From Paenibacillus taihuensis (GTDB lineage Bacteria > Bacillota > Bacilli > Paenibacillales > Paenibacillaceae), in NCBI RefSeq assembly GCF_003386535.1, contig NZ_QTTN01000041.1, positions 26,089-60,052 on the forward strand: a stretch of 33,964 nt of DNA, written 5' to 3'. Shown one piece after another: positions 15,696 through 23,716 of the stretch. A program made the translations under genes and the position numbers. The notes beneath the pieces are model-generated. The model was not told the DNA's origin, searched no databases, and saw nothing but the letters and a program-made list of their open reading frames with translations. Positions within the stretch are counted from its first letter, which is position 1. Each line of letters opens with the position of its first letter.

Positions 15696-16491
15696 TTTTA
15701 CCAGCCGCTACCCCATCCACATCCTCAAACGCTTTCGCATCCACCATCCAAGGCGTCACGCCGAGCAGCATTTTGCGCATATTGCTCGTTGCTTCGGACT
15801 TGATCCGTTCCGATGGCTCATAGCCAGGCCATGTACGCAGGGCGGATTGGGCATAGTTGTAGATCAGCGAGCGGCGAGTGACGTCAGACAGATTGTTCAG
15901 CGCGGAGTGGTACGTGTAGCCGTTGAAAATAACAGCCGTACCTTTCTTCACGTTCATCCGCACATGTCCAGGCAAGTCTTCCTGCTTCTCGACTTTCGGC
16001 AGGTCGGCGTCCTTCATATGGGTGCTTCCCGGCAGGAACGCGAGGCAGCCGCCGTCATAGGGCACGTCGGAGAGGAAGTAGAACACTTTGATCATCCAAG
16101 GCACTTGCTTCTCGCCGACGAACAGCTTCGTCGACGTATCGCGGTGCCAGTTCGTATGCGACACTTTGCCCGGAGGTTTCAGCAAGGCGTCATTGTCGAT
16201 CATGACGAAGCTGTTGCCGATCAGGTCGCGCATGATATTCATCATCCGCTGATGCTCGAGCAGCTGCAAGAATGGTTCGCCGTATTCAATTATGCCGCAA
16301 ATTTGCTTCACATGATTCAGCTGCCCCGTAGCCGGGTTAACACGATTATTCGTTTCGAAATCGACGAATGCTTCGTCGATTCGGTCATTGTAGAAGTTCA
16401 CTTCGTCTTCACTCAGAAAATTATCGATGACAAGAAACCCGTCGCGTTCCCACATCAATTGCTGTTCTTCCGTAAGTCCGTGCAAGCTCAT
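15682..16491 (-). CDS. Phytanoyl-CoA dioxygenase (PhyH) family protein
   Basis: A 269-residue member of the PhyH family of Fe(II)/2-oxoglutarate oxygenases, the third in the window. The HxD iron motif lies in NWHRDTSTKLF, the distal His in GYTYHSALNN, and the 2-oxoglutarate Arg probably in VTRRSLIYNY. The family middle is GGCLAFLPGSTHM. The start ATG has a strong GAGGAGG site. An AraC regulator gene ends 108 bases upstream of the start on the same strand and is a plausible controller. The end of the protein (KMMMG) is encoded by an 8-bp tandem repeat and could vary in length between strains. Confidence 0.9.
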   Translation of the reverse strand: MSLHGLTEEQQLMWERDGFLVIDNFLSEDEVNFYNDRIDEAFVDFETNNRVNPATGQLNHVKQICGIIEYGEPFLQLLEHQRMMNIMRDLIGNSFVMIDNDALLKPPGKVSHTNWHRDTSTKLFVGEKQVPWMIKVFYFLSDVPYDGGCLAFLPGSTHMKDADLPKVEKQEDLPGHVRMNVKKGTAVIFNGYTYHSALNNLSDVTRRSLIYNYAQSALRTWPGYEPSERIKSEATSNMRKMLLGVTPWMVDAKAFEDVDGVAAGKMMMG

Positions 16492-16599
16492 TATTACGTC
16501 CTCCTCATTAGCAGATCGCTGGTTTTATCTTTATTTTATAAGACTGGGAGTTTGCGTAAAATAAAGCAGATTGCCGAACATACACCATAAATTGCTGTT

Positions 16600-17481
16600 T
16601 TATGAGCGTCTTAGATTTCGCCGGAAGTCGCGAGGCGAATCATGCTGGATTTTGAGAAAAGCTTGCAGGAACGCATTGTAGCTGGCGAAGCCGCTCTGGA
16701 TGCCGATCTCGTTAATGGAGAGGGAGGTGCTGATCAGCAGCCTTTTGGCATGATGGACCTTCTTGAGCTGTACGTATTCTTTGGGCGTCACCCCGTATTG
16801 CTTCTTGAATTGGCGAATAAAATGGTACAAGCTAAGCCCGGCAATTCCTGCCAAATGCGCGACGTCCTCTACGGTTAAGTAGTTCGAATCCATGTATGAT
16901 TTTGCGCGTTGCAGCGATTCCGGCTCCGCACCGCCATAACCGGAAGTAGCATGGCCGCCGCCGATATCGCGCTGCTTGACATGGTAGAATTCCAGCAGGA
17001 ACTGGTAGAACAGGGCCGAGATCGGCAGCTCTTGCGGCGCATCCTCATCCTTCATGAGTGTAATCATCTGCTCAAGCAAGCGGGTCAGCTCGTTGTGCGG
17101 AGCCGGCATCGATTGAATCATCGAATAAGCCCCTTCGCCGAAGAGGCGCGGCCAATAATGCTCCATATCAATGCCGTCGAAGACGAGATAGTACATCTCG
17201 AACGGATCTTTTGCCTCTGTCTTATACGCGTGCGGCACGCGCATGTCATGAATCAGGCAATCGCCTTCGACGATATCGATCCATTGGTTCGCATGCTTGA
17301 AGCTGCCTTTGCCTTTGGTGACGAACAGGATTTCATAGGCCGGATAATAGTCGCGAAAATAGGAAAATGCGCCGTGCGGTGCATCGTAACCGCCGATTAG
17401 ACCGTGAAACAGCTGGCTGCGCGCAAACTCGCTTGGCGTGCCGATATATTGGTACGAAGCCTGGGGGAAGGTCGATGTCAT
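16600..17481 (-). CDS. AraC-family transcriptional regulator
   Basis: A 293-residue regulator with an N-terminal cupin-type sensor (about residues 20-150, with PAYEILFVTKGKGSFKHANQ) and a C-terminal AraC DNA-binding domain with helix-turn-helix motifs LTVEDVAHLAGIAGLSLYHF and LSINEIGIQSGFASYNAFLQ. The start is taken as ATG 17481. The frame is open to 17529, but a TATAAT box overlaps that earlier ATG, so transcription should begin downstream of it. AAAGGA lies about 13 bases before 17481. It sits directly upstream of the PhyH gene at 15682-16491 and likely controls it, which is inference from position. Confidence 0.88.
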   Translation of the reverse strand: MTSTFPQASYQYIGTPSEFARSQLFHGLIGGYDAPHGAFSYFRDYYPAYEILFVTKGKGSFKHANQWIDIVEGDCLIHDMRVPHAYKTEAKDPFEMYYLVFDGIDMEHYWPRLFGEGAYSMIQSMPAPHNELTRLLEQMITLMKDEDAPQELPISALFYQFLLEFYHVKQRDIGGGHATSGYGGAEPESLQRAKSYMDSNYLTVEDVAHLAGIAGLSLYHFIRQFKKQYGVTPKEYVQLKKVHHAKRLLISTSLSINEIGIQSGFASYNAFLQAFLKIQHDSPRDFRRNLRRS

Positions 17482-17527
17482 ACGAGTGCGAGCATCCTTT
17501 CTGCTATCGCTTTCAATTGCTGCCTTC

Positions 17528-17557
17528 ATTATAGCGTGAATCCGTTGCCCCCGTCAG
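17528..17557 (-). promoter_or_regulatory. Likely promoter of the AraC gene
   Basis: On the minus strand CTGACG (17552-17557) and TATAAT (17528-17533) are 18 bases apart. The perfect -10 and the location just upstream of the AraC gene support it; the -35 matches four of six bases. Confidence 0.5.
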
Positions 17558-17613
17558 GCACTGCCTTGTACAATAGGGACAATATAGCTTTGTCATGAGA
17601 TGGAGGTTGGACG

Positions 17614-18156
17614 ATGGAACGAGCGGAAGCGGAGGCGCTTGCCGATTGGATGCAGCGATATAGCGAAGGCGCGGCAGTAGAAGGCTACGATGTGACGCGG
17701 ATAAGCAGCGGCGGCGCGCCGTTACAGGGCTTTCATCAGTGGGCGAACGGGAAGGCGCTCGTGAATGCTTTCCATGTGAGCAGGCCGCTGGCCGGAGGAG
17801 GGGCGCTCTATGTGCTGTTCATCGATTGGCACAGGAACGACAATTATTACTTGGTGCTCTATGCCGGCGACAAATCGACCACACATGCGGAGATTCAGAA
17901 GCTTGTCTATGATGAGGCTGGGCGGCCATCGCATCTGCGCTGGACATACAATCCGCTGAAGCGTGACGGCGGCAACGCCGTGCGCAAAGCTTATTTCAAG
18001 CAGCAGTGGGGCGAGCTGGCGGTGACGATTCCAGTACTGGGGGCACTTCGTGAGGACGAGATCGAGCACTATCTCGAAGCGCTATTCGATGTCGTGGATC
18101 GGCGGCTGAGGGCGGATCGTGCACCGGAGCTTTACGGAGAAATGGACGAGATGTAA
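17614..18156 (+). CDS. Hypothetical protein, 180 residues
   Basis: An unrecognised 180-residue protein with no signal peptide or membrane helix. ATGGAGG precedes the ATG by nine bases. The first 20 residues are an acidic helix; the middle looks like beta strands (GALYVLFIDWHRNDNYYLVLYA), and the rest is helical and charged (EDEIEHYLEALFDVVDRRLR). It is transcribed divergently from the AraC gene and ends about 100 bases before ppaC. Strong coding character, clean start and spacing make it a real gene, but nothing in it points to a function. Confidence 0.75.
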   Translation: MERAEAEALADWMQRYSEGAAVEGYDVTRISSGGAPLQGFHQWANGKALVNAFHVSRPLAGGGALYVLFIDWHRNDNYYLVLYAGDKSTTHAEIQKLVYDEAGRPSHLRWTYNPLKRDGGNAVRKAYFKQQWGELAVTIPVLGALREDEIEHYLEALFDVVDRRLRADRAPELYGEMDEM

Positions 18157-18257
18157 ATTGTCACCCAAAAATCACCGTTATAGAATAGGCATTGCAGTCA
18201 ATAAAATGTATAATACCGATAGGGATTTAAAACTATTAATCAATAAGGAGCATCATG

Positions 18258-19187
18258 ATGTCAAAAACATTGATTTTCGGCCACAAAAACCCGGACACAG
18301 ATACAATCTGTTCTGCACTTGCTTACGCGGATTTGAAAACAAAGCTTGGTCAAGAGGTTGAAGCAGTTCGTCTTGGCGAAGTGAGCAGCGAAACACAGTA
18401 CGCGCTTGATACGTTCAAGGCAGCAGCGCCTCGCCTCGTTGAGACAGTTGCAAACGAAGCAAGCAATGTTATTCTTGTTGACCACAACGAGCGTCAACAA
18501 AGCGCGAGCGACATCGACAAGGTGCGTGTCGTTGAAGTTATCGACCACCACCGTATTGCTAACTTTGAGACAAGCCACCCGCTTTACTACCGCTGCGAGC
18601 CAGTGGGCTGTACGGCGACAATCCTTAATAAAATGTACAAAGAGAACGGCATCGCAATCGACAGCAACATCGCTGGCCTGATGCTTTCCGCAATCATTTC
18701 CGACTCCCTGTTGTTCAAGTCGCCGACTTGCACACCGGAAGACGTTGCAGCAGCTCGCGAATTGGCAGCAATCGCTGGCGTTGACGCTGACGTTTACGGC
18801 CTTGAAATGCTGAAAGCTGGCGCAGACCTGAGCCAGAAGACGGTTGCACAGCTGATCTCCATCGACTCGAAAGAGTTCACAATGGGCGGCTCCAAGGTTG
18901 AAATCGCACAAGTCAACGCAGTTGACGTGAACGACGTTCTGTCCCGTCAAGCTGAAGTTGAAGCGGCTCTCGGCCAAATCATCGCGGACAAAGGTCTTGA
19001 CCTGTTCGTGTTCGTTGTAACAGACATCCTCAACAACGATTCCGTTGCAATCGCGCTTGGCAGCAAAGCAAGCGCTGTTGAAACGGCGTACAACGTGAAG
19101 CTCGACGATAACAAAGCGGTTCTGAAGGGCGTTGTATCCCGCAAATCGCAAATCGTTCCCGTATTGACTGAAACGCTGAGCAAGTAA
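18258..19187 (+). CDS. ppaC: Manganese-dependent inorganic pyrophosphatase
   Basis: A 309-residue family II (DHH) pyrophosphatase that hydrolyses pyrophosphate to phosphate, driving biosynthetic reactions in the cytoplasm. The metal-binding motif FGHKNPDTD gives His9, Asp13 and Asp15; VDHNE and EVIDHHRI supply Asp75 and the DHH motif; the C-terminal [10 protein letters not shown] holds Arg295 and Lys296, numbered as in Bacillus subtilis PpaC, also 309 residues. Of two adjacent ATGs, 18258 is seven bases from AAGGAG and gives that length. Codon use looks like that of a highly expressed gene. A TATAAT at 18209-18214 may be its -10; a strong terminator follows. Confidence 0.96.
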   Translation: MSKTLIFGHKNPDTDTICSALAYADLKTKLGQEVEAVRLGEVSSETQYALDTFKAAAPRLVETVANEASNVILVDHNERQQSASDIDKVRVVEVIDHHRIANFETSHPLYYRCEPVGCTATILNKMYKENGIAIDSNIAGLMLSAIISDSLLFKSPTCTPEDVAAARELAAIAGVDADVYGLEMLKAGADLSQKTVAQLISIDSKEFTMGGSKVEIAQVNAVDVNDVLSRQAEVEAALGQIIADKGLDLFVFVVTDILNNDSVAIALGSKASAVETAYNVKLDDNKAVLKGVVSRKSQIVPVLTETLSK

Positions 19188-19213
19188 TCGATTGCTGCGC
19201 GTGGAATAAGAGA

Positions 19214-19245
19214 AACCGCATCCGATAAGGGATGCGGTTTTTTGC
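19214..19245 (+). terminator. Terminator of ppaC
   Basis: AACCGCATCC and GGATGCGGTT form a perfect 10-bp stem with a six-base loop, followed by TTTTTTG, about 26 bases after the stop codon. Confidence 0.92.
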
Positions 19246-19292
19246 GTACCTGCACAGCGCATCGGCGGGCAGCAGGGGGAGTGCTGGCAGGG

Positions 19293-19474
19293 ATAAATGG
19301 AAATATCCATTTATTTTGCTATAGAAAAGCTGTTTAGACCTAAATAAATGGAAACTACCTTTTATTTCAGCTTTCGATCAAAATTGCTCAAAGGGAACGA
19401 AATAACTGGATATGCAGTTATTACGCCGAGGACGGGCGAATTGAGACTAAATAAATGGATTTTTCCAGTTATTT
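19293..19474. repeat. Four spaced AAATAAATGG-type palindromes
   Basis: Four short hairpins share the pattern AAATAA(A/C)TGG-N4 to N6-CCA(G/T)TTATTT: at about 19293-19314 (ATAAATGG/CCATTTAT), 19342-19367 (AAATAAATGG/CCTTTTATTT), 19400-19421 (AATAACTG/CAGTTATT) and 19449-19474 (AAATAAATGG/CCAGTTATTT). Starts are about 50, 57 and 50 bases apart. The last one overlaps the 3' end of the minus-strand TPR-like gene. No gene lies in this 280-base gap. Confidence 0.75.
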
Positions 19475-19858
19475 CTCGCGCGGGGGCTCTCTGAGGGAGA
19501 TTTGTTGGGCGTAATGGTGCAGCCCAGCGGCGTAAGGCTTCACACTCTCAGGTAAGATAACGAGGATGGCATCTACTAAGGTGCGGACGGATTCGGCTGG
19601 CTCACCGCCGCTATATTGAGCTAACGCGTAGAAACAGCGGATGCCGATATGGTCTGGAAACTCATGCACAGCCTCTTTCAGTACGAGCTTCGCCTGCTCG
19701 AACTGACCGACGTTTCTTAAGCTGGAACCGAGACTTAGCAAAGCTGAGGCGCGTTTATCAGGTGGCAGGCCAGCAGAGAGGGCCATCTCGTAATGCGGGA
19801 TTGCTTCGAGCTCCTTATCCATAGCATCTAATGTTAAAGCTAGCTCGAAGCGGAACAT
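19469..19858 (-). CDS. TPR-like protein, probably missing its N-terminus
   Basis: A 129-residue helical-repeat protein: three TPR-like helix pairs, such as KELEAIPHYEMALSAGLPPD, ASALLSLGSSLRNVGQFEQA and LVLKEAVHEFPDHIGIRC. Small tetratricopeptide proteins of Bacillales usually have another 30-45 residues before the first repeat. Here the frame is open upstream of the ATG for only 14 codons (including YVEQEGNN) before a TAG, and that TAG is the stop of the upstream ORF in the same frame. AGAGGG lies ten bases before the ATG, so translation is possible. It may be a functional short form or the 3' remnant of a gene cut by a deletion. The 3' end runs into a palindromic repeat. Confidence 0.6.
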   Translation of the reverse strand: MFRFELALTLDAMDKELEAIPHYEMALSAGLPPDKRASALLSLGSSLRNVGQFEQAKLVLKEAVHEFPDHIGIRCFYALAQYSGGEPAESVRTLVDAILVILPESVKPYAAGLHHYAQQISLREPPREK

Positions 19859-19900
19859 GGGGTTATTGCCCTCTTGCTCGACATAGGGATGAAAATGGCA

Positions 19901-20179
19901 CTAACCTCGGAACCTTCTAATCTGTATATCCTCCAACAAACCAATCTCAAACCAGAACAAGACAGCCAATATTACGCTAATCAGCCTGAAATGGTAGTTG
20001 ACGATATCATCGTAACCGAGCGCTTGCTTGATCGGATACTCGATATTGCTCACGAAATTGGCAATGATTTGATTGTCGCCTTCGCCTTGCCCGTGCTCGA
20101 TGCTTTGGTCGATACATACGGAGACGATCGTGAGAATGATTTGGATGCTAGGCAGAATCCATTTTAATCTAAGCTTCAT
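19901..20179 (-). CDS. Small membrane protein, possibly C-terminally truncated
   Basis: A 92-residue ORF with two hydrophobic stretches, about residues 8-23 (LPSIQIILTIVSVCI) and 65-80 (RLISVILAVLFWFEIG). It starts 24 bases after the stop of the upstream gene, with GGAGAGG about 12 bases before the ATG. It ends at a TAG beyond which the same frame continues into the TPR-like ORF. The end, just after a membrane helix, looks abrupt, so the original gene may have been longer. No family is recognised. Confidence 0.55.
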   Translation of the reverse strand: MKLRLKWILPSIQIILTIVSVCIDQSIEHGQGEGDNQIIANFVSNIEYPIKQALGYDDIVNYHFRLISVILAVLFWFEIGLLEDIQIRRFRG

Positions 20180-20203
20180 GATCGCTAGGCATCCTCTCCG
20201 TAT

Positions 20204-20692
20204 TTAACCATAAGAATGATACTTCTTGTACATATACTTGATATGCTGCTGGTGCAGTTTGGCTGTCAGCTTCTTGAGGGAGGCGGCATCGATCTGCGAT
20301 ACCGTTTCCGGCATCCCTTGATAGGCCTCTTTCAGTTGAGCGATGAGGTAGGCTCTGTCTTCGTCGAATTTATTTTGCAGGATGACCGAGAATAGTTCAT
20401 GTACGAGCTCATCAGTTAATCGGGTCACATCCTTCAGATCAGGAGAGCTGTGAGCCTTGTTAAAGCCGATCAGCATCCCGGTTCCTTCGCGAATTTGGCC
20501 ATACTGCTGGATGGTCGGTTCGACGGGAGCTCGTTCGAAAGTATCCCTCACACCGTCTGCATAGCTTCTGACATCGTGCAAGAGATCGGAAGCCTGCTGC
20601 TTGGTACGTTCGTGCAGCTGAATGAGATGCGCCAAGTATAGAATGACCATCAGAACAACGAGCCCGGGATAGAAATACCGCATGAACCTCAT
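20204..20692 (-). CDS. Hypothetical membrane-anchored protein
   Basis: A 162-residue protein with one N-terminal hydrophobic helix (about residues 5-22, YFYPGLVVLMVILYLAHLIQ) and a soluble, mainly helical rest of about 140 residues with Gln, Lys and Glu-rich helices. The helix is likely an uncleaved anchor with the soluble part outside. ATG 20692 is chosen because GGAGGG lies five bases upstream; an earlier ATG at 20722 has no such site. It starts a group of three minus-strand ORFs. No family recognised; the group may be a small decayed operon. Confidence 0.65.
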   Translation of the reverse strand: MRFMRYFYPGLVVLMVILYLAHLIQLHERTKQQASDLLHDVRSYADGVRDTFERAPVEPTIQQYGQIREGTGMLIGFNKAHSSPDLKDVTRLTDELVHELFSVILQNKFDEDRAYLIAQLKEAYQGMPETVSQIDAASLKKLTAKLHQQHIKYMYKKYHSYG

Positions 20693-20805
20693 CTTTTCCC
20701 TCCAAATTTCCCCAGTCTTCATCGCTCTGCATCATGCCCTAACGTACGCCGAATTATGTGCAATCATGCAAAAAAGGCTGCCAATCGGCAGCCCTTAAGC
20801 ACAAG

Positions 20806-23580
20806 TTATTCGATGAGTCCAATGCTGATAATTTCATATCCGCCGACAGCGATTGTCGCGGAACCGCCGCCGTTGCTGTCGCCATGCCGCTCTTCTGATG
20901 TATCCTCGAGAATGGTGCTCGGATACAGCTCGCGGTGCGACGGAGAGCTAACGGTCAGCTCGGCTGGCTGGCCGGACAGGTTGTACCAGCGGGCGATCCA
21001 GTCGCCGCTATCTTCGCTCACTTTGAGGCTGGAGAGCGCGAGGCCGGAAGCGCCTGTCGTGTTCCAGCTGAGCAGGCTGTGCTCGGCAGGCAGGCTGCCG
21101 CTGTGCAAGCCGGTTTGGCTGACGGTGGCACCAGGAAGCTGGTAGCCGTAAGCCTGCTGATACGCCGCGAAGCGATCTGCTTCACCGCCATGCGGAATGA
21201 TCATCCATTCCGCTTCATTGTCGCCGAGGCACTGCGCATCCGGCGTCTCGAAGACGCCCCAGTCGCCAAGCTCGCCGACCGAGCGCAGGATGGTTACGGC
21301 AATCGTGCCTCTGCCGTCACGCAATACTTCATACTCATTGAGGCCTCTGTTCGCGATCGTTAGCCCGCGGTCACCACGATGCACATCGACAAAAGCGCTC
21401 TGATGCTGGCAGTTGCTCGGGTTCTGCCATTCCGCTTCCGGCTGCGTCGAGCGTTCTGCAACCTCGAAGATCGAGTCCGCATAGTGCTTCGAAGCCGTAA
21501 TATCGGATGGGAAAAGAACGCGTAAACGCTGATCCTTCGCCGGATTATTGAAGCGTGCATGGACACGGACGCCAGCTTCGGAGCGGCTCAAGCTGACGCG
21601 AGTGACGATCGTAATCGGCACGAGCTTGCTCGAACGCTGCGCCTGCCGGTCAAGGAACGGAATGATCGTCGCGATCTCCGTTTGGAGACGCTCGTCGGCG
21701 CTCACCGGAATGTCGAACGTATGCGTGATTTCGAACGCTGCGAGGTATGGCGTATCTTCGACTTGTACGATTGAAGCAGCGGGAACACCTTGCGTCGTAA
21801 TCGGCTGATCGCCGTTCGGCTGCTTGAAAATATACTCATTGCCGATATCCCCGACATTCTCGTAATAGCCGAGACCGGTGTAAGTCTGCCCGCTGCGCTT
21901 ATCGAGCAGCGTCAAGCTGCCGTCCGCCTCGATGACAACACGCAGCGTCGCGTTCTCGAGCGTGTTCGTCGCAGTCACGAGCGAGGCATCAACCGACGCA
22001 TCAACCACTGAACCAGCATCAGCCTCGTCCGGCACCCAAGCGAAGGTGGAGTAGCCCATCGCCGGGAGTTTCGCCGCCTCGAACGTCACGGCAACAACGC
22101 GGGCAAAATACGGCTGCCTGAACCTGTCGCTCGGCAGATCGTAGTTAAATCGGACGCCTTTATCGACAGCGGTGAAGGCGATCCGCTCGCCTGTATGGCT
22201 GACGAGATAGCCGTCCGCAGTCGTCTGCGAAGCGACGATTCCAGCGGTCATATCCGGCGTCTCCCCAGCTTTACTATAAAAGTACCTGCGGCCAATCTCA
22301 AGCTCCACCGTCACGACGCTCGACTCACTGTAGCCGCTCGTGCTATATACGACGAACGGCACAGCCGCCTCGCTGATCGAAGCAAAACCGCTCGTATCGA
22401 TCTGCTCGCTCAAATAAGCAGCACTGTCCGCGATAACCGATGCGGCAACGCCTTTGCTTTTCTCGAAGCGAGTCTTCATCTCATGGTACACTTCATCGAC
22501 GCTGCAGCCGCAAATGCTGTCATGCGGATGGTTTTGCATGAGCGTCCGCCAAGCGTAGTTCAACAATCCGTGCGGATACGGACGGCCAGCCGCATGTGCG
22601 AACGCCGCGAGCGGCTCGGCAACCTTCTCCAGCATCGTCTGCCCCCGCTGATTGAGCTGTTTAATATATACGCGCGCGGAAGCCGTGTTCACCAGCGTGA
22701 ACCAACCATCCGTCCGCTGGCCGCGCAGCTCGCCGCGAATCGTGCTGAGCGATTCCGGCAGGGAAGCGTGCACGGCTTTCGTATAGTCATCATAATTCGA
22801 ATGGATGAATTCGTAATCCGGGTAAAGCTCGCGAGCCGTCCGCAGCGCAGCAGACAGGTTCGCCTGCGGCGGCTGATGGTCGCAGCCGTTCATCAGCAAC
22901 AGATGCGGCGTAGAAGCGAATTTCGTCGCATTCGCGATCGCATTATCCCAGAATCGGCGTGCCTTATCCGGTTCTTCCGGAATTTCCATGCCGTTGTGAT
23001 ACCAGTTCGCGAACAGAATGCCGAGCACTCGCGAGCCGTCCGGCGACTCCCAATACATCTCGGAGTACGGCGATTCGAGGTCCATCGCATCCGCTACGCT
23101 GTTATTGAAACCGGTCGCTTTCACGCCGCGTCCGAACACGGCGGTCGTAATGCCCGCTTGCTTCAACAGCTGCGCAGCCTGCCCCATATTGCCGAACGAG
23201 TCAGGGAAGTAGCCGAGCTTCGATACAGGACCGAATGCCCGCGCATCCCGGTGGCCGATCTGCATATTCCGCACATTCGCTTCGCTGCTGGTCAGAAACT
23301 CATCCTGCAAAATGTACCAAGGTCCTGCGGACAAGCGGCCTTCCTGCACGAGCCGAACAAGCTTTTCTTTCTTCTCGGGATAGACCTGCAAATAGTCATC
23401 GAGCACAATCGTCTGACCGTCGAGATAAAAGCTCTTGAACTCCGAATCGTGATCCATAATGTCGAGCAGCTGATCCATCGTCTGGATGAGCTTGGCATGA
23501 TGCGCCTCATAAGGCATATACCATTCCCGATCCCAGTGGGTATGCGAAATGACGTGAATGACCGCTTTTGGCGTTGTCAT
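20806..23580 (-). CDS. Alpha-mannosidase, glycoside hydrolase family 38
   Basis: A 924-residue GH38 enzyme that removes alpha-linked mannose from oligosaccharides with retention of configuration. The zinc site is visible: His15 and Asp17 in SHTHWDREW, the nucleophile Asp127 in GYFPDSFGN and His353 in NHPHDSICGCS. The catalytic barrel and three-helix domain fill about residues 1-420, and beta-sandwich domains the rest, ending with VGGYEIISIGLIE. No signal peptide, so it should act in the cytoplasm on imported mannosides. The ATG has AGGAGG upstream. The regulator gene 23717-24898 lies just upstream on the same strand with a terminator between, so control is probably by a separate promoter around 23600-23670. 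Confidence 0.95.
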   Translation of the reverse strand: MTTPKAVIHVISHTHWDREWYMPYEAHHAKLIQTMDQLLDIMDHDSEFKSFYLDGQTIVLDDYLQVYPEKKEKLVRLVQEGRLSAGPWYILQDEFLTSSEANVRNMQIGHRDARAFGPVSKLGYFPDSFGNMGQAAQLLKQAGITTAVFGRGVKATGFNNSVADAMDLESPYSEMYWESPDGSRVLGILFANWYHNGMEIPEEPDKARRFWDNAIANATKFASTPHLLLMNGCDHQPPQANLSAALRTARELYPDYEFIHSNYDDYTKAVHASLPESLSTIRGELRGQRTDGWFTLVNTASARVYIKQLNQRGQTMLEKVAEPLAAFAHAAGRPYPHGLLNYAWRTLMQNHPHDSICGCSVDEVYHEMKTRFEKSKGVAASVIADSAAYLSEQIDTSGFASISEAAVPFVVYSTSGYSESSVVTVELEIGRRYFYSKAGETPDMTAGIVASQTTADGYLVSHTGERIAFTAVDKGVRFNYDLPSDRFRQPYFARVVAVTFEAAKLPAMGYSTFAWVPDEADAGSVVDASVDASLVTATNTLENATLRVVIEADGSLTLLDKRSGQTYTGLGYYENVGDIGNEYIFKQPNGDQPITTQGVPAASIVQVEDTPYLAAFEITHTFDIPVSADERLQTEIATIIPFLDRQAQRSSKLVPITIVTRVSLSRSEAGVRVHARFNNPAKDQRLRVLFPSDITASKHYADSIFEVAERSTQPEAEWQNPSNCQHQSAFVDVHRGDRGLTIANRGLNEYEVLRDGRGTIAVTILRSVGELGDWGVFETPDAQCLGDNEAEWMIIPHGGEADRFAAYQQAYGYQLPGATVSQTGLHSGSLPAEHSLLSWNTTGASGLALSSLKVSEDSGDWIARWYNLSGQPAELTVSSPSHRELYPSTILEDTSEERHGDSNGGGSATIAVGGYEIISIGLIE

Positions 23581-23652
23581 AATGGGGACCTCCTACGTTC
23601 ATATGCAACAATAAGATATATATTAATAATAGCGAAAGGCGAATTTCTTGTA

Positions 23653-23664
23653 AATTAAAATATA
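23653..23664 (-). promoter_or_regulatory. Candidate operator upstream of the mannosidase gene
   Basis: The 12-mer TATATTTTAATT on the minus strand occurs here and once more, inverted, at 24934-24945 just before the GntR-LacI regulator gene. Sharing by the regulator and its presumed target suggests an operator, but the sequence is AT-rich and could match by chance. Confidence 0.35.
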
Positions 23665-23697
23665 TATAAAAACCCGTGACTCGGGTGGTCACGGGTT
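23665..23697 (-). terminator. Terminator of the GntR-LacI regulator gene
   Basis: AACCCGTGAC and GTCACGGGTT make a perfect 10-bp stem with a seven-base loop, followed on the minus strand by TTTTATATA, 20 bases after the stop codon. Confidence 0.88.
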
Positions 23698-23716
23698 GGG
23701 GCAGCGCAGGTTATGG

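Noticed and set aside
22195..23658. Plus-strand frame of 487 codons
   Set aside because: It is the antisense shadow of the GH38 mannosidase gene, rich in Arg and His, with no ribosome site or family likeness.
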